Assembly: GCF_946479715.1 (NCBI RefSeq)
Contig: NZ_CAMLHF010000253.1
Location: forward strand, 1-6,568
Direction: 5' to 3'
DNA length: 6,568 bases
Source: an uncultured Pedobacter sp.
Lineage (GTDB): Bacteria; Bacteroidota; Bacteroidia; Sphingobacteriales; Sphingobacteriaceae
Position numbers and translations under genes: made by a program. The stretch's first letter is position 1; every line of letters starts with the position of its first letter. The notes under the pieces are model-generated. The model saw nothing but the letters and a program-made list of their open reading frames with translations. It ran no database searches and was not told where the DNA came from. Of the stretch, positions 1 through 5,656 are shown piece after piece.

Positions 1-198
1 TAGTGGATAATAAAATGAAATTAATATTTATCTAAAGTAAATGTGTTTTCATTATCGCTGTGTGTATTTATAACAATAAGATGAATTCTACGCGAATAGG
101 TTACGAAGAAATGTAAATTCTTTTCGAAAGCTGTTTATGAAACTTAGATATAGGCCGATGATTATCTAATGGTTTATTGTTTGTAACTTTAATATGAA
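1..198. other. Intergenic region upstream of the DUF2652 gene
   Basis: This AT-rich stretch has stops in all frames and no credible ORF, partial gene end or RNA gene. Its one notable element is an inverted repeat at 144-169, listed separately. A T-rich stretch at 175-183 (TA, three bases, TTTG) is close to the Bacteroidota -7 consensus TAnnTTTG but has one extra spacer base. I therefore do not call it as a promoter. Confidence 0.6.
144..169 (+). promoter_or_regulatory. Inverted repeat upstream of the DUF2652 gene, possible operator
   Basis: TTAGATA (144-150) and TATCTAA (163-169) are perfect 7-base complementary arms around a 12-base spacer. The repeat ends 29 bases before the ATG at 199, a position suitable for a repressor or activator site. 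In AT-rich DNA a 7-bp repeat can arise by chance, so the regulatory role is an inference. Confidence 0.25.
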
Positions 199-1263
199 AT
201 GGAAACAAAAGGCCTGCTTTTTATACCTGACATTAGTGGCTTCACTCGATTTGTAACAGAATCAGAAATTAACCACAGCCGCGTAATCATTCAGGAATTG
301 CTTGAATTGCTCATTAATGCAAATCAAATAGGCCTCGAAGTTTCCGAAATAGAAGGCGATGCCATTCTTTTTTACAAATTTGGCAAACCGCCCCAACTTA
401 AAGAGTTGTATAAGCAGGTAGAAAAGATGTTTTGTCTGTTTCACAAAAATCTGATGACTTATGACCAAAGGAGGTATTGTCAGTGCAAGGCCTGTATTTC
501 TGCAGCTAACCTTTCCTTAAAAGTAATTACACACTACGGTGAGTTTGCCGGATATAATGTGAAAAATTTCAGTAAACTAATTGGTAAAGATGTTATTGTT
601 GCACACCAGCTTTTGAAGAACGATATCGCGCAACATGAATATTGGTTGGTAACAAAGGACCTTCTGGATGATCAGCAACCTGCTGATTTTACAGACTGGA
701 TGAGTTGGACCGACAGTATGAAGCAGACAGAAACAGGGGAAATACACTTCCATTACACGCAGTTAAGCCAATTAAAAAATGAAATATCTGATGACCCTTT
801 ACCCCCATTAGACCTTTCTGGCAAAAAGAAAACACACTCCGTTTCAAGAGTATATGAAACCGACATCATTACCTTATTTCATGCTTCAGGCGCATTTGAA
901 TTTCGGCACCTCTGGTGGGAAGGCGTAGAAAAAATAGAGGCACTTGATCACCTTTTACCACGAGTGGGTATGAAGAGCAGGTGGACATTTACCAATGGAA
1001 AAACACTTTACTATTCGAGCAGTTACTCCTATTCGGATGATAAGATTGAATTTAGTGAAACGGATGAAAAAGGAGAACAGGTGACTTACTTCACGCTGAC
1101 AAAAGTGGCAGACAAGGAAACCAAACTTACCATAGATATCTATAAAGCCAGCAACTGGATTACAGATTTTATTTTAGGATCATCAGGTCAAAAAAAACAG
1201 GAAGCTATGCTCCAAAAGTCCTTAGAAAATATCGTTCCGCTGTTAAAAAAGATTCCATTGTAA
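199..1263 (+). CDS. DUF2652 protein: class III cyclase-like N-terminus plus SRPBCC-like C-terminus
   Basis: This 354-aa protein, without signal peptide or membrane segment, should be cytoplasmic. Residues 5-155 resemble DUF2652, a Bacteroidota family related in fold to class III nucleotidyl cyclases. FIPDISGFTRF (8-18) carries the first metal-type Asp (D11) and EIEGDAILF (50-58) the second (D54). A Cys cluster, C94-x-C96-x2-C99, precedes the LSLKVITHYGE segment. The part matching the cyclase signature V-N-x-A-x-R reads VIVAHQL (132-138), so the Asn and Arg that stabilise the transition state in true cyclases appear as Ile and Gln; cyclase activity is therefore doubtful. Residues about 215-354 look like an SRPBCC/START-like domain that could bind a hydrophobic ligand. 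An in-frame TAA at 190-192 makes ATG 199 the only plausible start. The gene is convergent with the next one, 18 bases apart. The family assignment is firm, the cellular role unknown. Confidence 0.85.
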   Translation: METKGLLFIPDISGFTRFVTESEINHSRVIIQELLELLINANQIGLEVSEIEGDAILFYKFGKPPQLKELYKQVEKMFCLFHKNLMTYDQRRYCQCKACISAANLSLKVITHYGEFAGYNVKNFSKLIGKDVIVAHQLLKNDIAQHEYWLVTKDLLDDQQPADFTDWMSWTDSMKQTETGEIHFHYTQLSQLKNEISDDPLPPLDLSGKKKTHSVSRVYETDIITLFHASGAFEFRHLWWEGVEKIEALDHLLPRVGMKSRWTFTNGKTLYYSSSYSYSDDKIEFSETDEKGEQVTYFTLTKVADKETKLTIDIYKASNWITDFILGSSGQKKQEAMLQKSLENIVPLLKKIPL

Positions 1264-1281
1264 TCTGTCATAAAACACCAC

Positions 1282-1488
1282 TCAAGTGCTCTTCTTAACA
1301 AGATAGTTTTGAATTAATGAGCCTATAAAGGCAAATAATAAACCAAATAATACCGCAGTAATAACTACTGCTCCCGGTGCGAGCTCATCTGATGGAGCAA
1401 TATTTCTAAGGAAGATCAATTTAAACATCAAAAGGAAGCCTGCTGCCCCTAAGATAAACCCGCAAATTTTACCTGCTTTGTTTTTCAT
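1282..1488 (-). CDS. Small two-helix membrane protein, unknown function
   Basis: The product is 68 aa if translation starts at the ATG at 1488. An in-frame TTG at 1497 would add three residues (MSI), but ATG followed by a Lys-rich N-terminus (MKNKAGK) is the more likely start. Two hydrophobic helices are visible, about residues 8-27 and 38-60, joined by a short acidic-polar loop (APSDELAPG). The C-terminus is basic (LVKKST). I recognise no named family. It is convergent with the DUF2652 gene and divergent from the PA2169-family gene. A perfect 17-bp dyad lies 55 bases upstream of the start, so its transcription may be controlled there. Membrane topology and hydrophobicity support a real small protein; the function cannot be inferred. 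Confidence 0.65.
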   Translation of the reverse strand: MKNKAGKICGFILGAAGFLLMFKLIFLRNIAPSDELAPGAVVITAVLFGLLFAFIGSLIQNYLVKKST

Positions 1489-1540
1489 GATTGACAATGG
1501 TTAAGATTTTTCAAATTATTTAAATATGAAGGTAATTAAA

Positions 1541-1548
1541 TAACTTTG
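1541..1548 (+). promoter_or_regulatory. Candidate -7 promoter element TAACTTTG
   Basis: TAACTTTG matches the Bacteroidota sigma -7 consensus TAnnTTTG exactly. It lies at the left edge of the 1543-1559 dyad. If used, it would start a transcript near 1555 with a leader of about 270 bases before the PA2169-family start, covering the hairpin series. No clear TTG -33 element is seen at the proper distance, which lowers confidence. Confidence 0.3.
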
Positions 1549-1559
1549 TATTACAAAGT
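1543..1559. promoter_or_regulatory. Perfect 17-bp dyad, likely operator
   Basis: ACTTTGTA-T-TACAAAGT has two perfect 8-base arms around one central base. It lies between two divergent genes, 55 bases before the leftward start at 1488, and overlaps a TAnnTTTG -7 match on the + strand and a near match (TACTTTG) on the - strand. A bound dimeric regulator could block both promoters. The symmetry is seen directly; the operator role is inferred and the cognate regulator is not evident in the window. Confidence 0.5.
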
Positions 1560-1600
1560 ACTTTTTAAAAATACTAATCGATGTGCCTTATAAGCATAAC

Positions 1601-1628
1601 TGAAACATGTGTTTAGCACATGATTTCA
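1601..1628 (+). repeat. Hairpin-forming inverted repeat (11 bp, one bulge)
   Basis: TGAAACATGTG (1601-1611) pairs with CACATG plus TTTCA (1617-1628), leaving a single bulged A at 1623 and a 5-base loop (TTTAG). It is the first of the closely packed stem-loops in the PA2169-family leader region. There is no following T-run, so it is unlikely to be an intrinsic terminator. Confidence 0.55.
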
Positions 1629-1645
1629 TAACTAACTGATAGTTA
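1629..1645 (+). repeat. Small inverted repeat between two larger hairpins
   Basis: TAACTA (1629-1634) and TAGTTA (1640-1645) are perfect 6-base arms around a 5-base loop. It directly abuts the hairpin to its left and shares its last base with the outer arm of the one to its right. Alone it would not be remarkable; its value is its place within the series. Confidence 0.35.
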
Positions 1646-1705
1646 AGACGTATCAACTTCAGGGTTATTTCGATCTCTATTCGAACCAACCCTGAAGAGC
1701 GTCTT
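1645..1705 (+). repeat. 61-nt nested stem-loop with 21 paired positions
   Basis: Three nested pairs of complementary arms share one axis: AAGACG (1645-1650) with CGTCTT (1700-1705), CTTCAGGGTT (1657-1666) with AACCCTGAAG (1688-1697), and TTCGA (1669-1673) with TCGAA (1681-1685). They are separated by internal loops of 6/2 and 2/2 bases and closed by a 7-base loop. The 10-bp central stem is well above what base composition should produce by chance. There is no T-run after it, so a leader structure, small RNA or REP-like palindrome is more likely than a terminator. Confidence 0.65.
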
Positions 1706-1824
1706 GAATAATTGTTAAACAATCGTGAAAGCAATAGCTTAACACCTATGAAAAATCTAAGATTAATTTTTTATTTAAAACTGCCGGCGTTTTCAATTGT
1801 TCTATCACCCTAAAACCATTTACC

Positions 1825-2283
1825 ATGAGCACAAAATCAATATCAGTATTAAACGATCTCACAGAGATCAACAACGACCGCATTGCGGGATTTGAAAAAG
1901 CTATAGCAGACATCAAAGATGAAAATGTAGATTTGAAAGCCTTGTTCCAGGAGTATAGTGCCCAGAGCCGTAAATTCAGCCAGGAATTGACTGCGATTGT
2001 CGCAGGATATGGTGAAGATGTGGAGACAGGCAACAGCGTTGCAGGCACTCTGCATCGTGCCTGGATCGATGTAAAATCGCTCTTTGGCGGTAGTGACCGT
2101 GCCAGCATACTTTCTGAGGCAGAGCGTGGAGAAGATGCAATAAAAGCAGCCTACAAAGTGGCATTGGAAAATGGTGAACTTAGCGGTACAGCTTTAGAAA
2201 CCGTTAGCAGCCAGGCCTCAGAGATTAAGTCTGCACATGACGCAATTAAGTCATTACGTGATGCAGCAAGGTCAATGAATTAA
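1825..2283 (+). CDS. PA2169 family (DUF2383) four-helix-bundle protein
   Basis: This 152-aa soluble, helix-rich protein matches the PA2169/DUF2383 family, predicted ferritin-like four-helix bundles. The N-terminal LNDLTEINNDRIAGFEKA (9-26) and the central GTLHRAWIDVKSLFGG and RASILSEAERGEDAI segments (about 74-106) are the typical signature stretches. The length is usual for the family and no part appears missing. No signal peptide or membrane helix is visible, so it should be cytoplasmic. Members are often described as stress-associated in Bacteroidota, but their biochemical role is not established. It starts with ATG after a region without a strong Shine-Dalgarno motif, has a long structured upstream region, and is followed by a hairpin at 2313-2337, so it is probably a single-gene transcript. 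The family call is confident; stress induction is an inference. Confidence 0.88.
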   Translation: MSTKSISVLNDLTEINNDRIAGFEKAIADIKDENVDLKALFQEYSAQSRKFSQELTAIVAGYGEDVETGNSVAGTLHRAWIDVKSLFGGSDRASILSEAERGEDAIKAAYKVALENGELSGTALETVSSQASEIKSAHDAIKSLRDAARSMN

Positions 2284-2312
2284 GCAATTTTATTTTCGGG
2301 GTATTCTCCTGA

Positions 2313-2337
2313 CAAAGCCACCTAATGGGTGGCTTTG
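2313..2337. terminator. Terminator-like hairpin between convergent genes
   Basis: CAAAGCCACC (2313-2322) and GGTGGCTTTG (2328-2337) form a perfect 10-bp, GC-rich stem with a 5-base loop. It lies 30 bases after the PA2169-family stop and 22 bases before the end of the leftward SGNH gene, where a bidirectional terminator would sit. The U-tract is poor on both sides: on the + strand T-runs appear only after about 10 bases. Efficient intrinsic termination is therefore uncertain. Confidence 0.65.
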
Positions 2338-2359
2338 CTATAAAAGATTTCAATTTTTC

Positions 2360-3748
2360 TCATTTCACCTGCACAATTTCCACAAGATGCAATTTTGGCT
2401 TATTGATCTGGTAGATCCTCTCGGTTAATTGTTTGATATTATCTTCCCACATTTTCCTTACTTCCGGAAAACGAGCGGTTTGATAGGTTCCCATCTTGCT
2501 TCTCACAAACCAGTCTGTTTTAGCTTTTTCAGCTACTTTCTCAAATGCCAGCTGTGAATCATCAAATAACATATTTTGGGCTTTGAAATAGTTAAAGTGC
2601 AACCAATAATACTCCCTTATCTTTTTCTCCAACTCCAACCTTAAATCGTTAAGGTACATGATCGAAACCGCTTGCTGGTATTGCGGAGTATTGCTCAACA
2701 AAGCCATGTTGATACCCTTTGCGAATGCCTCAGCACTAAATGCTCTTATTTTCTTCCCATCGATCATCAGGTCATAATTTCCTTTTTCCAGGTTTTCGAC
2801 TTTTAAATTTTCCTGATTGAACTCCTCGATAAAAGGATATACAGCCAATACATCTGCCTGCGTTTGTGGATTTTCCCATACACCATTAATAGAATCTATT
2901 GGAAAAGGTAATGCATTGGCAAAATAGTTGAAACTTAATCCCTGCTCACTTTTTTTAATGATGCTAACCTTTGCATTCTCTGCTTCAACATGTCCTTTGT
3001 TTGCATCGATGTGAACACTGGCCACGGGTTTACCGTCCAGCCCCTGGCTTTTAAGAAATAATGCTGCCATCACCAGATGTCCACCCCTACCCGGATGGAT
3101 ACGATCTGGCCCTGTAATGGTAAAATCAGGTTTTTTCTTTTGTTCCCTTACGTTGATTTCGGTCATGGGATGAAACAGATCTACATAGGCCCATCCGTTA
3201 TTTTTTGCGGATTCTTGCTGAAAGGCGATGATCTGTTCCATTGCCTTGCTTTTCCCCTTGAAATAATTGTTCTTGTTTTCCATGGTCTCATCATAAGGCG
3301 AAGAGGACATCATTACAGGTTTGATCTTGGATTGAGCTTTCAATTTATCTGCAAGCAATACGAAATTCTGTTGTGATTTTTCTACACGCTGTTTTGCTGT
3401 TTCGTCGGCATTTGTTGCATTAAACTCAGAATAGCCACTATCATTCATTCCAAAGGTAAGGACTATGATATTGGGCTTTTTCGGCAATACATCCCGCTCA
3501 AAACGGTCGTTCATTTGCCCTACAACATCGCCTCCTATGCCAGCATTAATTATTGAAATCTTCCGTTCCGGAAAACGCGTCATGTAATACAGCCAAATAT
3601 TGGATCCGTAGTATCCCGCCTCCGTAATACTATTTCCCAAAAAGGCCACTCGATCTCCATCCGCAAAAGGTTGAAGCACCTGTGCATTGATTGTTGTGTT
3701 ACTTAAAACAGCCAATAATAAAACAAGTATAATTTTTTTCATGATCAT
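2360..3748 (-). CDS. Exported SGNH/GDSL-family hydrolase (putative esterase)
   Basis: This 462-aa protein begins with a Sec-type signal peptide: Lys residues, a hydrophobic core (IILVLLLAVL) and a probable cut after NAQ or NA near residue 22. The SGNH blocks are in order: GNSIT with nucleophile S40 (38-42), NAGIGGD with oxyanion G72, GMND with N102 (100-103), and DRIH with D215 and H218. The catalytic set looks complete, so an active ester hydrolase in the periplasm or outside the cell is likely; deacetylation of polysaccharides is a reasonable guess in this phylum. Residues 240-462 form an additional, mainly helical C-terminal region beyond the usual SGNH core, without a motif I recognise. 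ATGs at 3748 and 3742 are two codons apart; the second (MKKIIL) gives a classic signal-peptide start. The neighbours give no operon partner. The fold is confident, the substrate is not known. Confidence 0.88.
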   Translation of the reverse strand: MIMKKIILVLLLAVLSNTTINAQVLQPFADGDRVAFLGNSITEAGYYGSNIWLYYMTRFPERKISIINAGIGGDVVGQMNDRFERDVLPKKPNIIVLTFGMNDSGYSEFNATNADETAKQRVEKSQQNFVLLADKLKAQSKIKPVMMSSSPYDETMENKNNYFKGKSKAMEQIIAFQQESAKNNGWAYVDLFHPMTEINVREQKKKPDFTITGPDRIHPGRGGHLVMAALFLKSQGLDGKPVASVHIDANKGHVEAENAKVSIIKKSEQGLSFNYFANALPFPIDSINGVWENPQTQADVLAVYPFIEEFNQENLKVENLEKGNYDLMIDGKKIRAFSAEAFAKGINMALLSNTPQYQQAVSIMYLNDLRLELEKKIREYYWLHFNYFKAQNMLFDDSQLAFEKVAEKAKTDWFVRSKMGTYQTARFPEVRKMWEDNIKQLTERIYQINKPKLHLVEIVQVK

Positions 3749-3798
3749 ATATTAATTTTTGCTAGCTGGATCTTGCCTGGCAGATGGCTATTTTTTTG

Positions 3799-3828
3799 CA
3801 AACTACTCAATACATCTTTTTTTAGCAA
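3799..3828 (-). promoter_or_regulatory. Possible promoter of the SGNH hydrolase gene
   Basis: On the minus strand TTG (plus-strand 3826-3828) is followed, after 20 bases, by TAGTTTG (plus-strand 3799-3805). This resembles the Bacteroidota -33 TTG and -7 TAnnTTTG pair, except that the -7 element lacks one spacer base. The distance to the start at 3742/3748 would allow a leader of roughly 45 bases. It is a weak match, offered as the best candidate in this region. Confidence 0.25.
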
Positions 3829-3829
3829 T

Positions 3830-3852
3830 TCATTCTAAACATTTCAGAATGA
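3830..3852. promoter_or_regulatory. Inverted repeat in the divergent promoter region, possible operator
   Basis: TCATTCT (3830-3836) and AGAATGA (3846-3852) are perfect 7-base arms with a 9-base spacer. The repeat covers the expected -33 area of the rightward promoter with its -7 at 3866-3873. It also lies just upstream of the candidate leftward -33 element at 3826-3828. That position suits a site controlling one or both divergent genes. The repeat is seen directly; its function is inferred. Confidence 0.35.
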
Positions 3853-3865
3853 TCACTGTACATTA

Positions 3866-3873
3866 TACTTTTG
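3866..3873 (+). promoter_or_regulatory. Promoter -7 element TACTTTTG of the membrane protein gene at 3916
   Basis: TACTTTTG matches TAnnTTTG exactly and lies 42 bases before the ATG at 3916, giving a short leader of about 35 bases. The -33 position has only a partial match (TTTC at 3842-3845, about 20 bases upstream). The position and exact -7 match make it one of the two best promoter candidates in the window. Confidence 0.45.
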
Positions 3874-3915
3874 TTTTACCTTAGCTCCACCAACAAATAT
3901 GATCAATAACATAAA

Positions 3916-4380
3916 ATGTACTCAACAGTATTAGCACTACATTCTCTGGTTCGCTGGCTGGTATTGGCAAGTTTACTTTTTGCCATTTTTCGTGCCTTTA
4001 GCGGGTGGAGTTCAAAAAGAAGTTTCTCCAGGGTCGATAATGCCGTACGACATTGGACAGCGACCATTGCACATATCCAACTTATTTTCGGTCTTGTGCT
4101 TTACTTCATCAGCCCGATTGTCGATTATTTTTTGCACAATTTCAACGACGCAGTTCATCGTAGGGAGATCCGTTTTTTCGGGATGGAGCATAGCCTGATG
4201 ATGGTAATAGCAATTATTGTAATCACCATCGGATCGGCCAAAGCAAAACGCAAACTAACAGACCGCGAAAAGTTTAAAACAATGGCGCTATGGTTTAGCG
4301 CCGGACTTTTGATTATACTTTCGTCGATTCCCTGGGCATTTTCGCCATTAATAAGCCGACCATATTTCAGACCGTTTTAA
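3916..4380 (+). CDS. Four-helix integral membrane protein ('cytochrome B'-labelled Bacteroidota family)
   Basis: This 154-aa protein has about four membrane helices (roughly residues 5-28, 49-66, 90-108 and 122-142). Histidines lie in or at the helices: H9 (LHSLVRW), H46 (RHWT), H53 (AHIQLIFG) and H92 (MEHSLMM). Similar Bacteroidota proteins are commonly annotated as 'cytochrome B' because of such His residues. Heme binding has not to my knowledge been shown for this type, so I give it as a possibility only. The C-terminus (SRPYFRPF) follows an IPWAFSP segment that looks characteristic of the family. The start is ATG 3916 after an A-rich stretch, with a candidate promoter at 3866. It is divergent from the SGNH gene and convergent, 26 bases apart, with another membrane protein gene. 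Membrane location is confident, the function uncertain. Confidence 0.8.
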   Translation: MYSTVLALHSLVRWLVLASLLFAIFRAFSGWSSKRSFSRVDNAVRHWTATIAHIQLIFGLVLYFISPIVDYFLHNFNDAVHRREIRFFGMEHSLMMVIAIIVITIGSAKAKRKLTDREKFKTMALWFSAGLLIILSSIPWAFSPLISRPYFRPF

Positions 4381-4406
4381 CTCCTTACCAATGGAAGTGC
4401 AGTAAA

Positions 4407-4895
4407 CTAAGCGCCTTTGTTGATTTTCTTTTGTTGTCTGTATTGGTATACAGATCCTGCTATAAACAAAATGAGTATAACCAATAAGGTTTTACCAATC
4501 AATGGGTCACTGGGGCCATTGGCTAGTGGTGCGCTTAGTGGAACACGGGTAAGCGTTTCGTTTACAGTAGGAATCATAGAGAGAAAAAAGCTGAACGAAA
4601 GGAAAAATTGTTCAAAATACCTTGCTTTATTATTCCCCGCTTTTCTCCGGTGAAGAACAAATGCGCCAACCACAAGAGCCAGTACAAGTAATGACAATAC
4701 ATGCCCTGGATTGAATCCTCCATGTTTACTTAAGCCTAAAGCAGTTACGGATGTAATGATGGTTCCAACCAAGTATGTATTCCCACTTTTGCTTGCGAGG
4801 TTTATTTTTCCATACTTTACATAAGACACTAATGCTGCGATGATGGCAATGATACCGATTACGGTATGAAAAATGCCTAAATTTGATAATCCCAT
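4407..4895 (-). CDS. Polytopic membrane protein, conserved hypothetical
   Basis: This 162-aa protein has four or five hydrophobic segments (about residues 5-27, 40-56, 65-82, 95-112 and 133-150) and a basic C-terminal tail (QYRQQKKINKGA). Two polar motifs stand out: LSKHGGFNPGH (55-65), between the second and third helices, and IPTVNETLTRVP (108-119), after the fourth. I recall similar uncharacterised proteins in other bacteria that share these motifs, which suggests a functional site with H58, H65, N112 and E113. No enzymatic or transport role can be assigned. The start is clear: ATG 4895 follows a strongly A-rich stretch on the minus strand, typical of Bacteroidota initiation regions. The gene is divergent from the Crp/Fnr regulator at 5045, which may regulate it. 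It is not homologous in any evident way to the neighbouring four-helix protein. Confidence 0.75.
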   Translation of the reverse strand: MGLSNLGIFHTVIGIIAIIAALVSYVKYGKINLASKSGNTYLVGTIITSVTALGLSKHGGFNPGHVLSLLVLALVVGAFVLHRRKAGNNKARYFEQFFLSFSFFLSMIPTVNETLTRVPLSAPLANGPSDPLIGKTLLVILILFIAGSVYQYRQQKKINKGA

Positions 4896-4976
4896 TTTAT
4901 TTTTTTTTACAAGTTTCGGAAAAAGAAGAATGAGTTTTTTTCACTTAAGTTAAAATACTATGGAATGTAATTTACC

Positions 4977-4984
4977 TAAATTTG
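4977..4984 (+). promoter_or_regulatory. Candidate -7 element TAAATTTG of the Crp/Fnr-type gene
   Basis: TAAATTTG matches TAnnTTTG exactly and lies 60 bases before the ATG at 5045, giving a leader of roughly 50 bases. No TTG is seen at the -33 position, so an activator may be needed or the match may be fortuitous. A small 9-base dyad (GTAATTTAC, 4967-4975) lies just upstream. Confidence 0.4.
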
Positions 4985-5044
4985 AGTTGTTTTGCCTGTT
5001 AGGATTAATAGCAGTAAAACACTTCATCTATTAATAAGACGATC

Positions 5045-5632
5045 ATGACTGAAAAAAACCAGATCATAGCACAGCATTTGCGGGATTTCGCTGCGTTGAC
5101 AGATAAAGACATTGAGGAGGGTCAGGCATTCTGGAAACCACGAAAAATCAATAAAGGCGATTTTTTTAATATGCAGAGTATGGTTTGCAACGACCTAGGT
5201 TTAGTGATAAAAGGAATTTTCCGTATTTATTATCATGATCCAAAAGCGAAAGCAGACAAAAATATTTTCTTTTTTTCTGAGAATCAATTCGTTGTTTCTT
5301 TTAGAAGTTTTATCTCTCAAAATCCCTGTTGGTACTTCATAGAAGCTATGGAAGATTCTGAAATTGTCTTTATTTCCTATAAAGATCTCAACAGCCTCTA
5401 TGAATCCAATAACAACTGGCTGAAATTCGGCAGGCTGCTGGCGGAATTGTTTTTTGCTTATGCACAGACACGCGCCGAGGAATTCATGTTTTTCTCACAT
5501 GAAGAACGATACCTGAGGTTATTGGAAGAACATCCGAATATCATTGAGCGAATCCCTGCATATCATATCTCATCTTTTTTGGGTATAACTAATCCTTCGT
5601 TGAGTCGGATTAGAAAGCGGGTAAAAAGATAA
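5045..5632 (+). CDS. Crp/Fnr-family transcriptional regulator
   Basis: This 195-aa cytoplasmic protein has the layout of the short Crp/Fnr-type regulators common in Bacteroidota. Residues about 15-120 form a cyclic-nucleotide-binding-like beta-roll, with the KGDFFNMQ turn near 37-44 and the conserved GIFRIYY strand near 57-63. A long dimerisation helix follows (about 125-150) with the typical TRAEEFMFFSHEERYLRLLEE stretch. The C-terminal helix-turn-helix is the usual short form: IPAYHISSFLGITNPSLSRIRKR (170-192), with the recognition helix at SLSRIRKR. The phosphate-binding Arg of classical cAMP receptors is not evident in the beta-roll, so the effector may be different or absent. It is divergent from the membrane protein gene at 4407-4895 across 149 bases, which makes that gene and itself the first candidate targets. 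The family call is firm; ligand and regulon are unknown. Confidence 0.9.
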   Translation: MTEKNQIIAQHLRDFAALTDKDIEEGQAFWKPRKINKGDFFNMQSMVCNDLGLVIKGIFRIYYHDPKAKADKNIFFFSENQFVVSFRSFISQNPCWYFIEAMEDSEIVFISYKDLNSLYESNNNWLKFGRLLAELFFAYAQTRAEEFMFFSHEERYLRLLEEHPNIIERIPAYHISSFLGITNPSLSRIRKRVKR

Positions 5633-5656
5633 ACTCTAATAAGAAGAATAGAAATA

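Larger units (their letters stand above)
1489..1824. other. Long divergent intergenic region with dyads, hairpins and a mini-ORF
   Basis: These 336 bases separate a leftward membrane-protein gene from a rightward PA2169-family gene. They hold, in order: a perfect dyad at 1543-1559; the palindromes TTTTTAAAAA (1562-1571) and CTTATAAG (1587-1594); hairpins at 1601-1628, 1629-1645 and 1645-1705; a 13-base dyad at 1711-1723 (ATTGTT, A, AACAAT); and a 21-codon ORF at 1748-1813 that stops 11 bases before the next gene. No conventional gene is present. The density of complementary segments suggests an untranslated leader or small RNA on the + strand, which is an inference. Confidence 0.6.

Noticed and set aside
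1645..1705. Large hairpin as an intrinsic terminator or invertible promoter
   Set aside because: No T-run follows on either strand, and the space between the arms (21 bases for the central pair) is too small to hold an invertible promoter.
1746..2108. 120-aa minus-strand frame over the PA2169-family gene
   Set aside because: It lies antisense to a well-recognised gene, its composition resembles a shadow translation, and it matches no family I know.
3077..3376. 99-aa plus-strand frame within the SGNH hydrolase gene
   Set aside because: It is antisense to the conserved SGNH coding region including the DRIH block. It has no recognisable motif and no promoter or start context.
4417..4653. 78-aa plus-strand frame opposite the polytopic membrane protein
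   Set aside because: It is the complement of a conserved membrane protein with a clear start and helices. The frame has no independent support.
4943..4950. ACTTAAGT palindrome upstream of the polytopic membrane gene
   Set aside because: An 8-base palindrome in AT-rich DNA is expected by chance, and it is not placed at a recognised promoter.
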